Origin: JANYJA01 sp038229055
Lineage (GTDB): Bacteria > Acidobacteriota > Terriglobia > Bryobacterales > Bryobacteraceae
Direction: 5' to 3'
Length of the DNA stretch: 64,000 nt
NCBI GenBank assembly: GCA_038229055.1
Contig: JBBROU010000003.1
Span: forward strand, 24,264 to 88,263
Shown: positions 16,900-24,676 of the stretch, piece by piece
Position numbering within the stretch: the first letter of the stretch is position 1
How the letters are laid out: the number at the start of each line of letters is the position of its first letter
The notes under the pieces: generated by a model
What the model saw: the letters and a program-made list of their open reading frames with translations, nothing else
Told to the model about the DNA's origin: nothing
Database searches by the model: none
Made by a program: the position numbers and the translations under genes

Positions 16900-18658
16900 C
16901 CAGCTGGAAACGGAGTTCGAGAGAGCTGTAGGTCTTCAGCTCGGCGCACATGGTGTGGTGGGGCGAGGTGGAACTGGCCACATAGAGCTCCCCGGCGACG
17001 ACGCGGAACGGAAGCACTTGCCACTTGCGGGCTACGGCGACGGGGAAAGAGCGGGTGATCGGCACCGAGACTATGGATCGTTCGGGCTTACCGTAAGGGA
17101 TGTCCTGCTCAAGGCTCAATGCTTCGTATAGCTCTTCGTCCGTGACCATTCCCAGATTGAGCAGGTGTTCGCCAAGTAGAGCGCCCGCCGGCTTGGTTCG
17201 CATCGCTTCTTCGAGCTGAGCAGCGGTAACATACTGCGAGCCGACGAGAATCTCGCCGAGCTTCAGACGTTTTTCGACCAGGGCGGCGCGGTTCGGGTAA
17301 GAATGTGTCGTCTTCAGCCATCGCAGCGGCTGGCGGCGCACTTTAGCGTTCGAGTATCGGTACAGCGCGGATGCTGTCGCGAAAAAATTAATCCAGTTCC
17401 CCCAGATGACTCGAAGTGGCACGGCGCATGCGAACTTCCAGCCATAAATACGTCCGGAGCACCAGGCGCGGACGGAGACATGGAATGCTTGCAGGGCCAT
17501 AGACAAGAACATGGCGTGGATCAGAAAAGGATTGTGCGCAGCTTGCGCGAGTCCCCACGAGGTATGTCTTTCAAGGCTCCAGGCCCACGTGATCGTTCCG
17601 TAAAGAAAGAGCACGTTCGTGAAGGGCGTAACCAGGTTACCGATTATGCTTTTCCGGTCGCGCCAGAACCAATAGGCCTGGGCCAGTGTGTCACTCACGC
17701 CATGAAACTCCCAGGATTGCAACGCGATTCCAGTCACCCAGCGGGTGCGCTGTTTGACCGCAAGACGGAATTTCTGCGGAAAATATTCGCGTGTAGCAAC
17801 AACCGAACCGTTGTGCCGGTGAATCGGCATAAATTTTTGCGCACAGCCGAGACGGTGCAGCCGGTACCCGTTTTCGTAATCTTCGGTGAGGCAACTCGGC
17901 TCGAACACACGATTCTCGTGCGCGGCGGCAAGCCGGTCCAGGGATGCGCGGGAGAAGCCCGTTCCAACGCCGTTGGAAGGGATGAAGCCTCCGAGAAACT
18001 GCCGCGCCGGCATGTCCTTAAATTGAAATTCGGCAAATTCGTCGCAGTACACCCCGTGCGTGAGCGCGTGCCAGGGAGTTGGCAGCGCGAGCACGGGAAT
18101 TTGCACCATGTCGTGCCACTGGGCGTAGTAGTTGATCCAGCGGAGTGCCTCCGGATGAACCAGATCTTCGGCATCATGTGTGAGCACCATCTCGAACCGT
18201 GCGCCATTTTCTTCCTCGAAAAGAAGCATCCGTTGGTAAATCCAGTTGAGGCAATCGGCTTTGGACGTCGGCCCCTCGTGGGGACAGGTAGCGATATGGA
18301 CTTTATCGGGAAAAAGGCGCTTGGCTTCTTTGGCGGCCGCGATCGTGCGGGTGTCGTTGGGATAAACGCCGAGAAAAAAATCGAAGTTACTGTACTCCTG
18401 CGAACCCATGTTTCGCTCGACCATCCGCTGTAGAACGGAATGTTCGTGCCATGAGGCCACGAAGATAGCCATGCGCCTCTCCGGTACTCCGGCTAACTCG
18501 GATGCGTCGGGAAAGGCGGCCTCAGCATCTTTCGATAGCCGGGCGCAGAGCCACTGATAGGCGCACGCCGCATCGAGAACGCAGTCATCCACGCCGTTAA
18601 GCAGCACCCAAATCGCAAGGGGTGCCAAAACAGACGCCACAACATGGTCCCAGGACAT
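16853..18658 (-). CDS. NfrB-like family 2 glycosyltransferase fused to MshEN (c-di-GMP-type) domain
   Basis: A 601-residue inner-membrane protein. After one N-terminal helix (VLAPLAIWVLL) comes a processive GT2 domain with D162-A-E-D165, the acceptor motif T258-E-D260 and Q303-R-T-R-W307. Several transmembrane segments follow (about 340-440), then a MshEN domain at about 464-525. Its first half-motif is degenerate (KLGEILVGSQYV), while the second is close to consensus (LLGEHLLNLGMVTDEELYEA). This matches E. coli NfrB, the phage N4 receptor partner that makes a surface glycan when its MshEN domain binds c-di-GMP. Start 18658 is chosen because the membrane helix begins there; earlier codons give an unrelated leader. 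No NfrA homologue is nearby. Confidence 0.82.
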   Translation of the reverse strand: MSWDHVVASVLAPLAIWVLLNGVDDCVLDAACAYQWLCARLSKDAEAAFPDASELAGVPERRMAIFVASWHEHSVLQRMVERNMGSQEYSNFDFFLGVYPNDTRTIAAAKEAKRLFPDKVHIATCPHEGPTSKADCLNWIYQRMLLFEEENGARFEMVLTHDAEDLVHPEALRWINYYAQWHDMVQIPVLALPTPWHALTHGVYCDEFAEFQFKDMPARQFLGGFIPSNGVGTGFSRASLDRLAAAHENRVFEPSCLTEDYENGYRLHRLGCAQKFMPIHRHNGSVVATREYFPQKFRLAVKQRTRWVTGIALQSWEFHGVSDTLAQAYWFWRDRKSIIGNLVTPFTNVLFLYGTITWAWSLERHTSWGLAQAAHNPFLIHAMFLSMALQAFHVSVRAWCSGRIYGWKFACAVPLRVIWGNWINFFATASALYRYSNAKVRRQPLRWLKTTHSYPNRAALVEKRLKLGEILVGSQYVTAAQLEEAMRTKPAGALLGEHLLNLGMVTDEELYEALSLEQDIPYGKPERSIVSVPITRSFPVAVARKWQVLPFRVVAGELYVASSTSPHHTMCAELKTYSSLELRFQLVTPREFQELAIEYLP

Positions 18659-18770
18659 GCGATTTCTCTCGAAGCAAAGTAGTGTGCGCCGCGATACGAA
18701 GTTCTCAGCGTTTCCCGCTGTACCCTGCGCAAGAACGTGCTGGTGTGGATACGGTAATAGAGGGGCAGGG

Positions 18771-18929
18771 ATGAAACGGCTTGGTTTGATAGCAATCACT
18801 TTGGCGGCGACGCAGCCGGCATGCATCGTGGTGGGCGGATACAGCAGCCGCGGAGGCTGGTTTTTGTGGCCTGGCGGATTTGGGCTGGTGATTCTGATTG
18901 TGATTGTGCTGTTGCTAATGCGTCGCTAA
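18771..18929 (+). CDS. small membrane protein
   Basis: A 52-codon gene with a strong AGGGGCAGGG ribosome binding sequence just before ATG 18771. The first 18 residues look like a signal (MKRLGLIAITLAATQPAC), with a cysteine that is only a poor lipobox. After a Gly-rich stretch (GGYSSRGGWFLWPGG) a second hydrophobic helix (FGLVILIVIVLLLM) ends in RR. No family is recognised. It is divergent from the glycosyltransferase (112 bp between starts) and its stop overlaps the thioesterase gene end by 4 bp. Confidence 0.6.
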   Translation: MKRLGLIAITLAATQPACIVVGGYSSRGGWFLWPGGFGLVILIVIVLLLMRR

Positions 18930-19345
18930 TGCGCCGCTAACGCTTCAAGGCCAAACATCGCGCGGTACTTCTCAGGGAGGCGTACAGGCCGGAGGTCGCG
19001 CCCTAGGAAGAGATGCTTGGTTTCGCCGCGAGCGACTTTGCGTCCGTCCGCCGCCATCTCCAGTTCGTAACCGAAACGGACGAGCCGGGTGTTGGCTTCG
19101 AGCAGCGACGTCCGCACCGTGATCTCATCATCGAAGCGCGCCGGGCTAAGATAGCGGCAGTTGGCCTCGACCACGGCTAGAAGGACGCCGTCATGCGCTT
19201 CCATGTTTTTGTAAACGAATCCTAGGGAGCGGCAAAAGTCGACGCGCGCGACTTCCATCCAAACCAGGTAATTGGCATGGTAGACGATGCCCATCTGATC
19301 GGTTTCGGCGTAGCGGACGCGGATCCGCGTCGGGGCTGAAGTCAC
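18926..19345 (-). CDS. ybgC: acyl-CoA thioesterase, YbgC/4HBT family
   Basis: A 139-residue hot-dog-fold thioesterase. The signature YAETDQMGIVYHANYLVWME holds the catalytic Asp of the 4-hydroxybenzoyl-CoA thioesterase class, and the remaining strand-helix pattern (VVEANCRYLSPARFDDEITV; RLVRFGYELEMA) is complete. E. coli YbgC hydrolyses short-chain acyl-CoA and is linked to the Tol-Pal region, but no tol genes are here, so the symbol reflects similarity only. Confidence 0.85.
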   Translation of the reverse strand: MTSAPTRIRVRYAETDQMGIVYHANYLVWMEVARVDFCRSLGFVYKNMEAHDGVLLAVVEANCRYLSPARFDDEITVRTSLLEANTRLVRFGYELEMAADGRKVARGETKHLFLGRDLRPVRLPEKYRAMFGLEALAAH

Positions 19346-19407
19346 GATGGATTATAGCGTTGAAACCGCTTCGGGCGGCTGAGCGTCTGCTAGACTTGCT
19401 TCAAATA

Positions 19408-20127
19408 ATGCGAGTTAAGGTCTTATTTTTCGGCATGTTAAAGGAATTTACCGGAAATGCAGAAGACTCGCTTCTAGTGCCGGACGACGCCTCGGTCGGG
19501 ACTGTCTTCGAGCACTATGCGGCCCGGTTTCCGAAGTTGCGCGGCATGGCGGGAAGTATCGTGATGGCCCGCAACCAAGAGTTCTCTGCGCTGGCGACGG
19601 CACTGAACGATGGTGACGAGGTGGCATTCCTGCCGCCGGTGAGCGGCGGGATCGGTCCGTATTTAAACGCGATCAGCGAACCGGAAGGGCACTTCTTCGC
19701 GCTGACGCGGGAATTGATCGATACGCGAGCACTTGTGAAGCGTCTGCAGCGCGGCGAAGATGGCGCGGTCGTTGTTTTCGAAGGCATCGTGCGCAACAAC
19801 ACCCGCGGGCGAGAGACGCGGTTTCTCGACTACGAGGGATACGAGGCGATGGCCGTGAAGACCATGGCGGCTATTGGCAATGAGATCGCTCGAGACTGCC
19901 CGATCGGGCGGATTGCGCTGGTGCACAGGTTGGGACGGATGCAGATCGGCGAGGCGAGTGTGGCTGTGATTGTGACCGCGCCGCACCGCAAGCCGGCGTT
20001 CGAGGCGGCGCTCGAAGGCATCAACCGGCTGAAACGGCTGGTGCCTATCTGGAAGAAAGAGTATTTCGCCGATGGCGAGGTTTGGGTGGATGGGGAATGG
20101 GATCACGATGCGCCACGCGCGCTTTAG
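19408..20127 (+). CDS. moaX: MoaD-MoaE fusion, molybdopterin synthase
   Basis: A 239-residue fusion of both molybdopterin synthase subunits. Residues 1-81 are MoaD (RVKVLFFGMLKEFTG onward) and include the usual C-terminal ending VAFLPPVSGG at 72-81. Normally this Gly-Gly is the free end that carries the thiocarboxylate; here the chain continues into MoaE (from about 93: FFALTRELIDTRALV), which has the MoaE motifs FEGIVRNNTRG, HRLGRMQIGE and VPIWKKE. MoaX of mycobacteria is the known precedent, and it is cut after the Gly-Gly. ATG 19408 is chosen because MoaD starts there. The gene overlaps the next one by 20 bp; no other Mo-cofactor genes are in the window. Confidence 0.92.
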   Translation: MRVKVLFFGMLKEFTGNAEDSLLVPDDASVGTVFEHYAARFPKLRGMAGSIVMARNQEFSALATALNDGDEVAFLPPVSGGIGPYLNAISEPEGHFFALTRELIDTRALVKRLQRGEDGAVVVFEGIVRNNTRGRETRFLDYEGYEAMAVKTMAAIGNEIARDCPIGRIALVHRLGRMQIGEASVAVIVTAPHRKPAFEAALEGINRLKRLVPIWKKEYFADGEVWVDGEWDHDAPRAL

Positions 20128-21148
20128 CCGCACGATCGTAGTCATGACGGCAGCGGCGGCCGCGCTATTGATGGCCCAGGACGATCCGATTTTGCGCGTC
20201 GATGTGCGCATGGTGCCCCTGCTGGTCACCGTCAAGGATCAATCGGGCGCGCTGGTGAGTTCGCTTGAAAAGAAAGATTTCACAATTCTGGATAACGACG
20301 CGCCGCAACAGATTGCGGTGTTCGAGCGGCGGACCGAGCAGCCTCTCTCGGTCGCGCTGCTGGTGGATAACAGTGGATCGACGGCGAAGGATTTGAAATT
20401 CGAAGTGGATTCGGTCACGCGTTTCCTGCGCGCGCTGTTCAACGAAGGCAATCCGAACGATTCGGTGGCGCTCTTTAGCTTCAACTACCAGGTGGTGAAG
20501 CAGAATCATTTCACGCGCAATGCATCGTCGCTCGACCGCTCGCTGCGAATGTTGCGCGGAAGCGCCGGCACATCGCTTTATGACGCGGTGTATTTGGCTG
20601 CGGGCGAGCTGCGGGAGCGTGAAGGCCGGCACGTGATGATCATTGTCACGGACGGCGGAGATACAACCAGCAGCAAAGATTTTCATGCCGCGCTCGAAGC
20701 CGCGCAACTGGCGGACGCGGTTATTTATCCTTTGCTCGTGGTGCCGATCACCAATGACGCGGGGCGCAACATCGGCGGCGAGAATGCGTTGACCACAATT
20801 TCGAAGTTCACCGGCGGACGCGTCTTCCTTCCGACCTTAGGACCGGCGCTCGACGCGGCGTTCTCGGACATCCTGCGCGAGCTACGGACGCAGTATCTGC
20901 TGGCATATTATCCGAAAGACGTTCCGCTGACGAAGAACCGTTTTCACCATCTGGAGATTCGGGTGAAGCCGCCACAATTGCAGATTCTGGCGCGCAACGG
21001 ATATTATGGTGAGGCTGAGCAGGATTATGGCGCGGACGGCAGCCGAATTACCGTTAGGCCGCGCAACACTGCGCCGAAAACCACGGTCCCGCCAAAGACC
21101 GAACCACGAAAAAGGAACGCTGCCAACAGCAATCTTCAGGAGCCATAG
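20108..21148 (+). CDS. exported VWFA-related protein (acidobacterial type)
   Basis: A 346-residue protein. Starting at 20108 gives a signal peptide ending near MAQ (about residue 24). A short N-terminal strand module (VDVRMVPLLVTVKDQSGALV, DFTILDNDAPQ) is followed by a von Willebrand A domain with MIDAS residues D87-N-S89-G-S91 and a later VTDGGDTTS. This arrangement defines the VWFA-related domain family that is greatly expanded in Acidobacteria, with no agreed function; metal-dependent protein binding outside the membrane is likely. The Thr/Pro/Lys-rich tail has no fold. The start overlaps moaX by 20 bp and the stop shares one base with the hfq GTG. Confidence 0.87.
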   Translation: MRHARFSRTIVVMTAAAAALLMAQDDPILRVDVRMVPLLVTVKDQSGALVSSLEKKDFTILDNDAPQQIAVFERRTEQPLSVALLVDNSGSTAKDLKFEVDSVTRFLRALFNEGNPNDSVALFSFNYQVVKQNHFTRNASSLDRSLRMLRGSAGTSLYDAVYLAAGELREREGRHVMIIVTDGGDTTSSKDFHAALEAAQLADAVIYPLLVVPITNDAGRNIGGENALTTISKFTGGRVFLPTLGPALDAAFSDILRELRTQYLLAYYPKDVPLTKNRFHHLEIRVKPPQLQILARNGYYGEAEQDYGADGSRITVRPRNTAPKTTVPPKTEPRKRNAANSNLQEP

Positions 21149-21384
21149 TGTCACACAGCGGAAAATCGGGGACGCGCGCGCCGGAGCAAACGTTTGAAGA
21201 AGTGAAGTACCTGAAGCGTCTGATCGAACACCAGACGCCGGTGAGCATCAAGCTGGGCGACAACGAGACCGTCCGGGGCATTGTGGAATATTACGACGCG
21301 CGGTTCATCCGCATCACACGTACCGGTGAGCCGAATTTGTTTGTCTTCAAGCACGATATTAAGTACCTGATTGAAGAGCCCTAA
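21148..21384 (+). CDS. hfq: Hfq-like RNA chaperone, divergent
   Basis: A 78-residue Sm-fold protein. GTG 21148 has CAGGAG 5 nt upstream. Sm1 is visible as YLKRLIEHQTPVSIKLGD and GIVEYYDARFIRI, and Sm2 as LFVFKHDIKYLIEE with the Hfq-type Phe-Lys-His. Compared with E. coli Hfq the uridine-pocket residues have changed: Q41 aligns with Ala, F42 with Arg, and Q8 is absent. K56 and H57 are kept. The family is likely but RNA preference may differ. It lies between the VWA gene (1-nt overlap) and suhB, not beside miaA as in proteobacteria. Confidence 0.78.
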   Translation: MSHSGKSGTRAPEQTFEEVKYLKRLIEHQTPVSIKLGDNETVRGIVEYYDARFIRITRTGEPNLFVFKHDIKYLIEEP

Positions 21385-21392
21385 AGCGACGA

Positions 21393-22223
21393 ATGCCAAC
21401 TTATCTGGAAAACGCCATCGACATTGCGCGAGAGGCCGGGGCGCTGCTCGCCGATTACGCCGGGCGGAATGTCGGATTCGAATTGAAGGGTGATTTCGAC
21501 CTGGTTACGGCCGCGGACCGCGCATCGGAAAAGCTGATAGTCGAGAGACTGACGAAGCTCTATCCATCCCACGGAATCGTGGCTGAGGAGGGCGGCGGTC
21601 ACGAAGGGGCGTCGGAGTTTCGTTGGTACGTTGACCCGCTCGATGGCACAACGAATTTCGCGCACGGGTTTCCCGTATTCAACGTCACGCTGGCGTTGGA
21701 GCAGGAGGGCGAGATGATCGCGGGCGTGATTTTCGATCCATGCCGCCAGGAGCTATTCGCGACGGAGCGCGGCGGCGGAGCGCAGCTGAACGGCAGGCCG
21801 ATTCACGTTTCGAAGGTGATGCGGCTTCAGGACTCGCTCGTGTCTACCGGTTTCCCCAGCCGGCGCCGTCACCAGAACGTCAACATTCATTTCTATCATC
21901 AGCTCGCGATGGCGACCCATGGTGTGCGGCGGTGCGGAGCGGCGGCGATCGATCTGGCTTGGGTGGCTTGCGGACGGTTGGATGCGTTCTGGGAATTCGG
22001 CTTGCAGCCTTGGGACTTGGCCGCGGGAAGACTGCTGGTGGCTGAAGCCGGCGGCAGTTATTCCGACATGCGCGGCAAGCCTCACCGCGTCCGCAGCCAG
22101 AACTTACTGGTGGACAACGGAACGATTCACGCCGAAATTCTCGAACTATTCGGAGAGGTTTTCCGGGGTGAGTACCGGCATCCTATGCCTGTGATGACCA
22201 GTGCCGCCGCTCCGCCGGAATGA
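21393..22223 (+). CDS. suhB: inositol-1-monophosphatase family protein (SuhB-type)
   Basis: A 276-residue Mg-dependent phosphatase. The metal-binding motifs are intact: VAEEGGG with the first Glu, VDPLDGTTNFAHGFP, and the C-terminal PWDLAAG block. The fold is that of IMPase/SuhB, acting on inositol phosphate or related sugar phosphates; in E. coli SuhB also assists rRNA transcription. The last ~25 residues beyond the fold (PVMTSAAAPPE) have no motif. It starts 8 nt after hfq, so the genes are probably cotranscribed. Confidence 0.9.
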   Translation: MPTYLENAIDIAREAGALLADYAGRNVGFELKGDFDLVTAADRASEKLIVERLTKLYPSHGIVAEEGGGHEGASEFRWYVDPLDGTTNFAHGFPVFNVTLALEQEGEMIAGVIFDPCRQELFATERGGGAQLNGRPIHVSKVMRLQDSLVSTGFPSRRRHQNVNIHFYHQLAMATHGVRRCGAAAIDLAWVACGRLDAFWEFGLQPWDLAAGRLLVAEAGGSYSDMRGKPHRVRSQNLLVDNGTIHAEILELFGEVFRGEYRHPMPVMTSAAAPPE

Positions 22224-22289
22224 TCTGTCATATAGTCGCCGAGAGTTGCATTTTCCGGGCCACCGAGACGTTTCACGCCTTTTAGTAAT

Positions 22290-22339
22290 TATTAATTCTT
22301 TAGTTGACGAACTGGGCCCGAGATGCTATTAATTCTTTA
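22290..22339. repeat. direct repeat flanking and overlapping the blaI promoter
   Basis: TATTAATTCTTTA occurs at 22290-22302 and again at 22327-22339, a 37-bp period. The first copy sits immediately upstream of the -35 element and the second covers the -10 element and probable start of transcription. This is where a self-repressing BlaI-type regulator would bind, although the sequence differs from the TACA-TGTA palindromes of staphylococcal BlaI/MecI. Confidence 0.6.
22304..22332 (+). promoter_or_regulatory. blaI: promoter of the blaI-M56 operon
   Basis: TTGACG (22304-22309) and TATTAA (22327-22332) are separated by exactly 17 bp, close to the vegetative consensus. Transcription would start about 22339, leaving only a short leader before the ATG at 22347, with AAGAG as a weak ribosome binding site. 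Confidence 0.65.
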
Positions 22340-22346
22340 AGAGTTT

Positions 22347-22727
22347 ATGGCCCGCACAAAATCCCGTTCGCTTACCGAAGCCGAGTTGAAGCTGATGAAC
22401 GTCCTTTGGACGCGTGGAGGGGGGACCGTGAACGATGTTCTCGATTCCCTGCCCCAAGACCCGGCGCCGGCTTACAGCACAGTGCTCACAACGCTTCGCA
22501 TTCTGGAAGAGAAGGGATATGTGAAGCACAAAAAAGACGGCCGGGCGTTTCTTTATGTTCCGCGTGTGCCGCGAGAGCAGGCGCAGCGAAACGCGCTCCG
22601 GCTGCTGTTGAGCTGGTTTTATGAAAATTCCGCGGAGCAACTGGTTCTCAACATTCTGAAGAATGAAAAATTGGACGCTGGTGAGCTGCGGCGGCTGCGG
22701 CAGGTGATCGCGGAGGCGGAAAAATGA
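22347..22727 (+). CDS. blaI: BlaI/MecI/CopY-family transcriptional repressor
   Basis: A 126-residue winged-helix repressor. The N-terminal DNA-binding domain is clear (SLTEAELKLMNVLWTRGGGT, then PAYSTVLTTLRILEEKGYVKHKKDGRAFLYVP), and the C-terminal helix (ENSAEQLVLNILKNEKLDAGELRRLRQVI) is the dimerisation part where BlaR1-type proteases cut. It overlaps the M56 protease gene by 4 nt. The pair is the usual BlaI/BlaR1-like two-gene sensor, and the direct repeats in its own promoter suggest autoregulation. Confidence 0.92.
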   Translation: MARTKSRSLTEAELKLMNVLWTRGGGTVNDVLDSLPQDPAPAYSTVLTTLRILEEKGYVKHKKDGRAFLYVPRVPREQAQRNALRLLLSWFYENSAEQLVLNILKNEKLDAGELRRLRQVIAEAEK

Positions 22728-24676
22728 AAACGTTCTTCGAGGCCGTACTGAACGGCTGGTGGCAAGGAATCGTCCTGACGATGATGATGTGGGTTGTTTT
22801 ACGAGAACTGCGGCGCGTGAACGCGGCGACGAAAGCGGCGATTTGGCAGGTGACGCTCGTGGTCGTAGTGCTTTTGCCGGCGCTGCAACGCGTTCCACTG
22901 ACGCTAAGCCACGAAGTGCTTTTTCAAGAGACTCATCGTGCGAGCGTGGTTGCGACACCACCTGCCCGGTCGATGGCGGCGGCACCGGAAGCGCCTCTGC
23001 CGCGCGTGGAACAACCGACCGTTATGATCTCTGACGAACATGGACCGGAGATCCTGCTTGTCCTTTCGATCGGGCTGGCCTTTTTTCAATTGCTGAGGTT
23101 GACGCTCGGTTACATTGCGGTGCGGAGACTGAAGCGCCACGGTCAGATACTAGAAATGGAGATGCCGTTCCAGCACTCGCGCCCTGTTGTCTTGCGCGTG
23201 TCCGACAGCATCGGTATGCCGGTGGCGGTCGGCTATCTATGTCCGGCAATTCTGCTGCCGCGAACGCTTATAGAAAGCCTGACGCCCGAGGAAATACAGC
23301 ATGTTGTGCTTCACGAGTCGGCCCACCTGCATCGCAAAGACGACTGGATGGCGCTGGGCGAGCGGGTAATCCGGGCGGTCTTTTGTTTCCAGCCGGCGGT
23401 CCATTTCATTGGCCGGCAGATCGAGCGCGAGCGCGAATCGGCGTGCGACGACTGGGTGGTGGAGCAGTCGGGAGATGCCCGGCGGTACGCGCGTTCTCTC
23501 GCGCGCCTGGCTGAACTCGGTTCCTCGGGACCGGTGCCGCTGCTGGCCACGGGAGCCGGAAAGCGTACGCAGATTTTCGCGCGGCTCGAAATGCTGCTGG
23601 ACAAGACTGGGAATCGGATGTCATCGATCTCGGGGCCGCTGCTGATTTCCGCCGGTGTGATCTTGATGCTCGCTGTCTCGCAAGGCGCGCAGTTTCGCCG
23701 CCTATTCGGCATCGAGAGATTTTCAAACACCTGGGTGGAGAGCGACGGCACGAATCGATTCGCGGTAAAGATGCGGGGCGACGTTGACTTCTCGCGCGAC
23801 GACCAGGACGTGAGGAGCATGTCCCCGGGCGCAATGTTGGTGGTGGAGCAATCGCGCGATTGGCGAACGCAGCGAGTGGAATTTGAAGCAGACGATGAAG
23901 GCGGCATCGAGCGCCGCTATTTCTCGGGTGTGACGCCGAGACCTTTTGATACCGAGGCGCGGCATTTTCTGGCAACGGTGCTGCCGCAGTGGGTGCGCGA
24001 GCAAGGAAACAACATTCCGGGGCATTTGGCGCGCATCGTCGAAGAAAAGGGAGTGGACGGAGCGTTGGACGACATCCGTGCGATCCGCGGCGGCAGCGTG
24101 AAACGCGCGAACTTGGAAGAACTGCTGAAACAGGCTGACCTCAACACGGAACAGTTGCAGCGCGTTTTGAAGACCGCGCGTCAGATGGATTCGGACGAAG
24201 AGAAGCGAGATTTCTTTAACAGTGTGCGCGAACGCTATGTCAATCGCGGTCTCGACGGGCAAGTGCTGGGATTCATCGACAGCATCAACTCGGAGGACGA
24301 CCGCGGCAAATTGCTGACCGACTGGATGGAGCGCGCAACGCCGCCCGACGTGTGGCTGCCGCGATGGCTGCGGTCCGTGGACACGTTGCAGTCGGAAGAA
24401 ATCAAGACCGACGTTTTGCGGCGCGCGGCACAGGCGTCGAAGCGCCCGCTTCCGAAAAGATTCTTCGAAGTGGCGACTTCGCTGCATTCCGATGAACTGC
24501 GTGCCCGCCTGCTCTCGGCTGTATTGGCCGTGCGTGGCGACGATGCGGGAACGCTCCGGCGCGTGTTGCAAATTGCGGCGTCGCTGCCCAATGAAGAACA
24601 ACGCCGCGTTCTCGAAGAGGCCGGGCGTCGCGCGGCCGGGATCACACGCGATCGAACAGCAGAAGATCAAGACTGA
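22724..24676 (+). CDS. BlaR1-like M56 membrane metallopeptidase
   Basis: A 650-residue membrane protease. Four hydrophobic segments lie in the first ~320 residues (for example IVLTMMMWVVL, VTLVVVVLLPAL, LLVLSIGLAFFQLL and LLISAGVILMLAV). The zinc site is H197-E198-S-A-H201, with E238 (ERERESACDDW) as third ligand, so the protease domain is intact. Residues beyond 330 are predicted periplasmic and do not contain the serine-active penicillin-binding sensor of BlaR1. Instead there is a beta-rich piece and then a helical repeat region (about 440-640). The signal sensed is therefore unlikely to be a beta-lactam bound covalently. It would cleave BlaI when triggered. Confidence 0.88.
   Translation: MKTFFEAVLNGWWQGIVLTMMMWVVLRELRRVNAATKAAIWQVTLVVVVLLPALQRVPLTLSHEVLFQETHRASVVATPPARSMAAAPEAPLPRVEQPTVMISDEHGPEILLVLSIGLAFFQLLRLTLGYIAVRRLKRHGQILEMEMPFQHSRPVVLRVSDSIGMPVAVGYLCPAILLPRTLIESLTPEEIQHVVLHESAHLHRKDDWMALGERVIRAVFCFQPAVHFIGRQIERERESACDDWVVEQSGDARRYARSLARLAELGSSGPVPLLATGAGKRTQIFARLEMLLDKTGNRMSSISGPLLISAGVILMLAVSQGAQFRRLFGIERFSNTWVESDGTNRFAVKMRGDVDFSRDDQDVRSMSPGAMLVVEQSRDWRTQRVEFEADDEGGIERRYFSGVTPRPFDTEARHFLATVLPQWVREQGNNIPGHLARIVEEKGVDGALDDIRAIRGGSVKRANLEELLKQADLNTEQLQRVLKTARQMDSDEEKRDFFNSVRERYVNRGLDGQVLGFIDSINSEDDRGKLLTDWMERATPPDVWLPRWLRSVDTLQSEEIKTDVLRRAAQASKRPLPKRFFEVATSLHSDELRARLLSAVLAVRGDDAGTLRRVLQIAASLPNEEQRRVLEEAGRRAAGITRDRTAEDQD

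Noticed and set aside
17303..18433. 376-codon plus-strand ORF across the glycosyltransferase
   Set aside because: Antisense shadow; the minus strand has intact GT2 motifs.
18771..18929. Lipoprotein call for the small membrane protein
   Set aside because: The residues before the cysteine (Gln-Pro-Ala) do not fit a lipobox.
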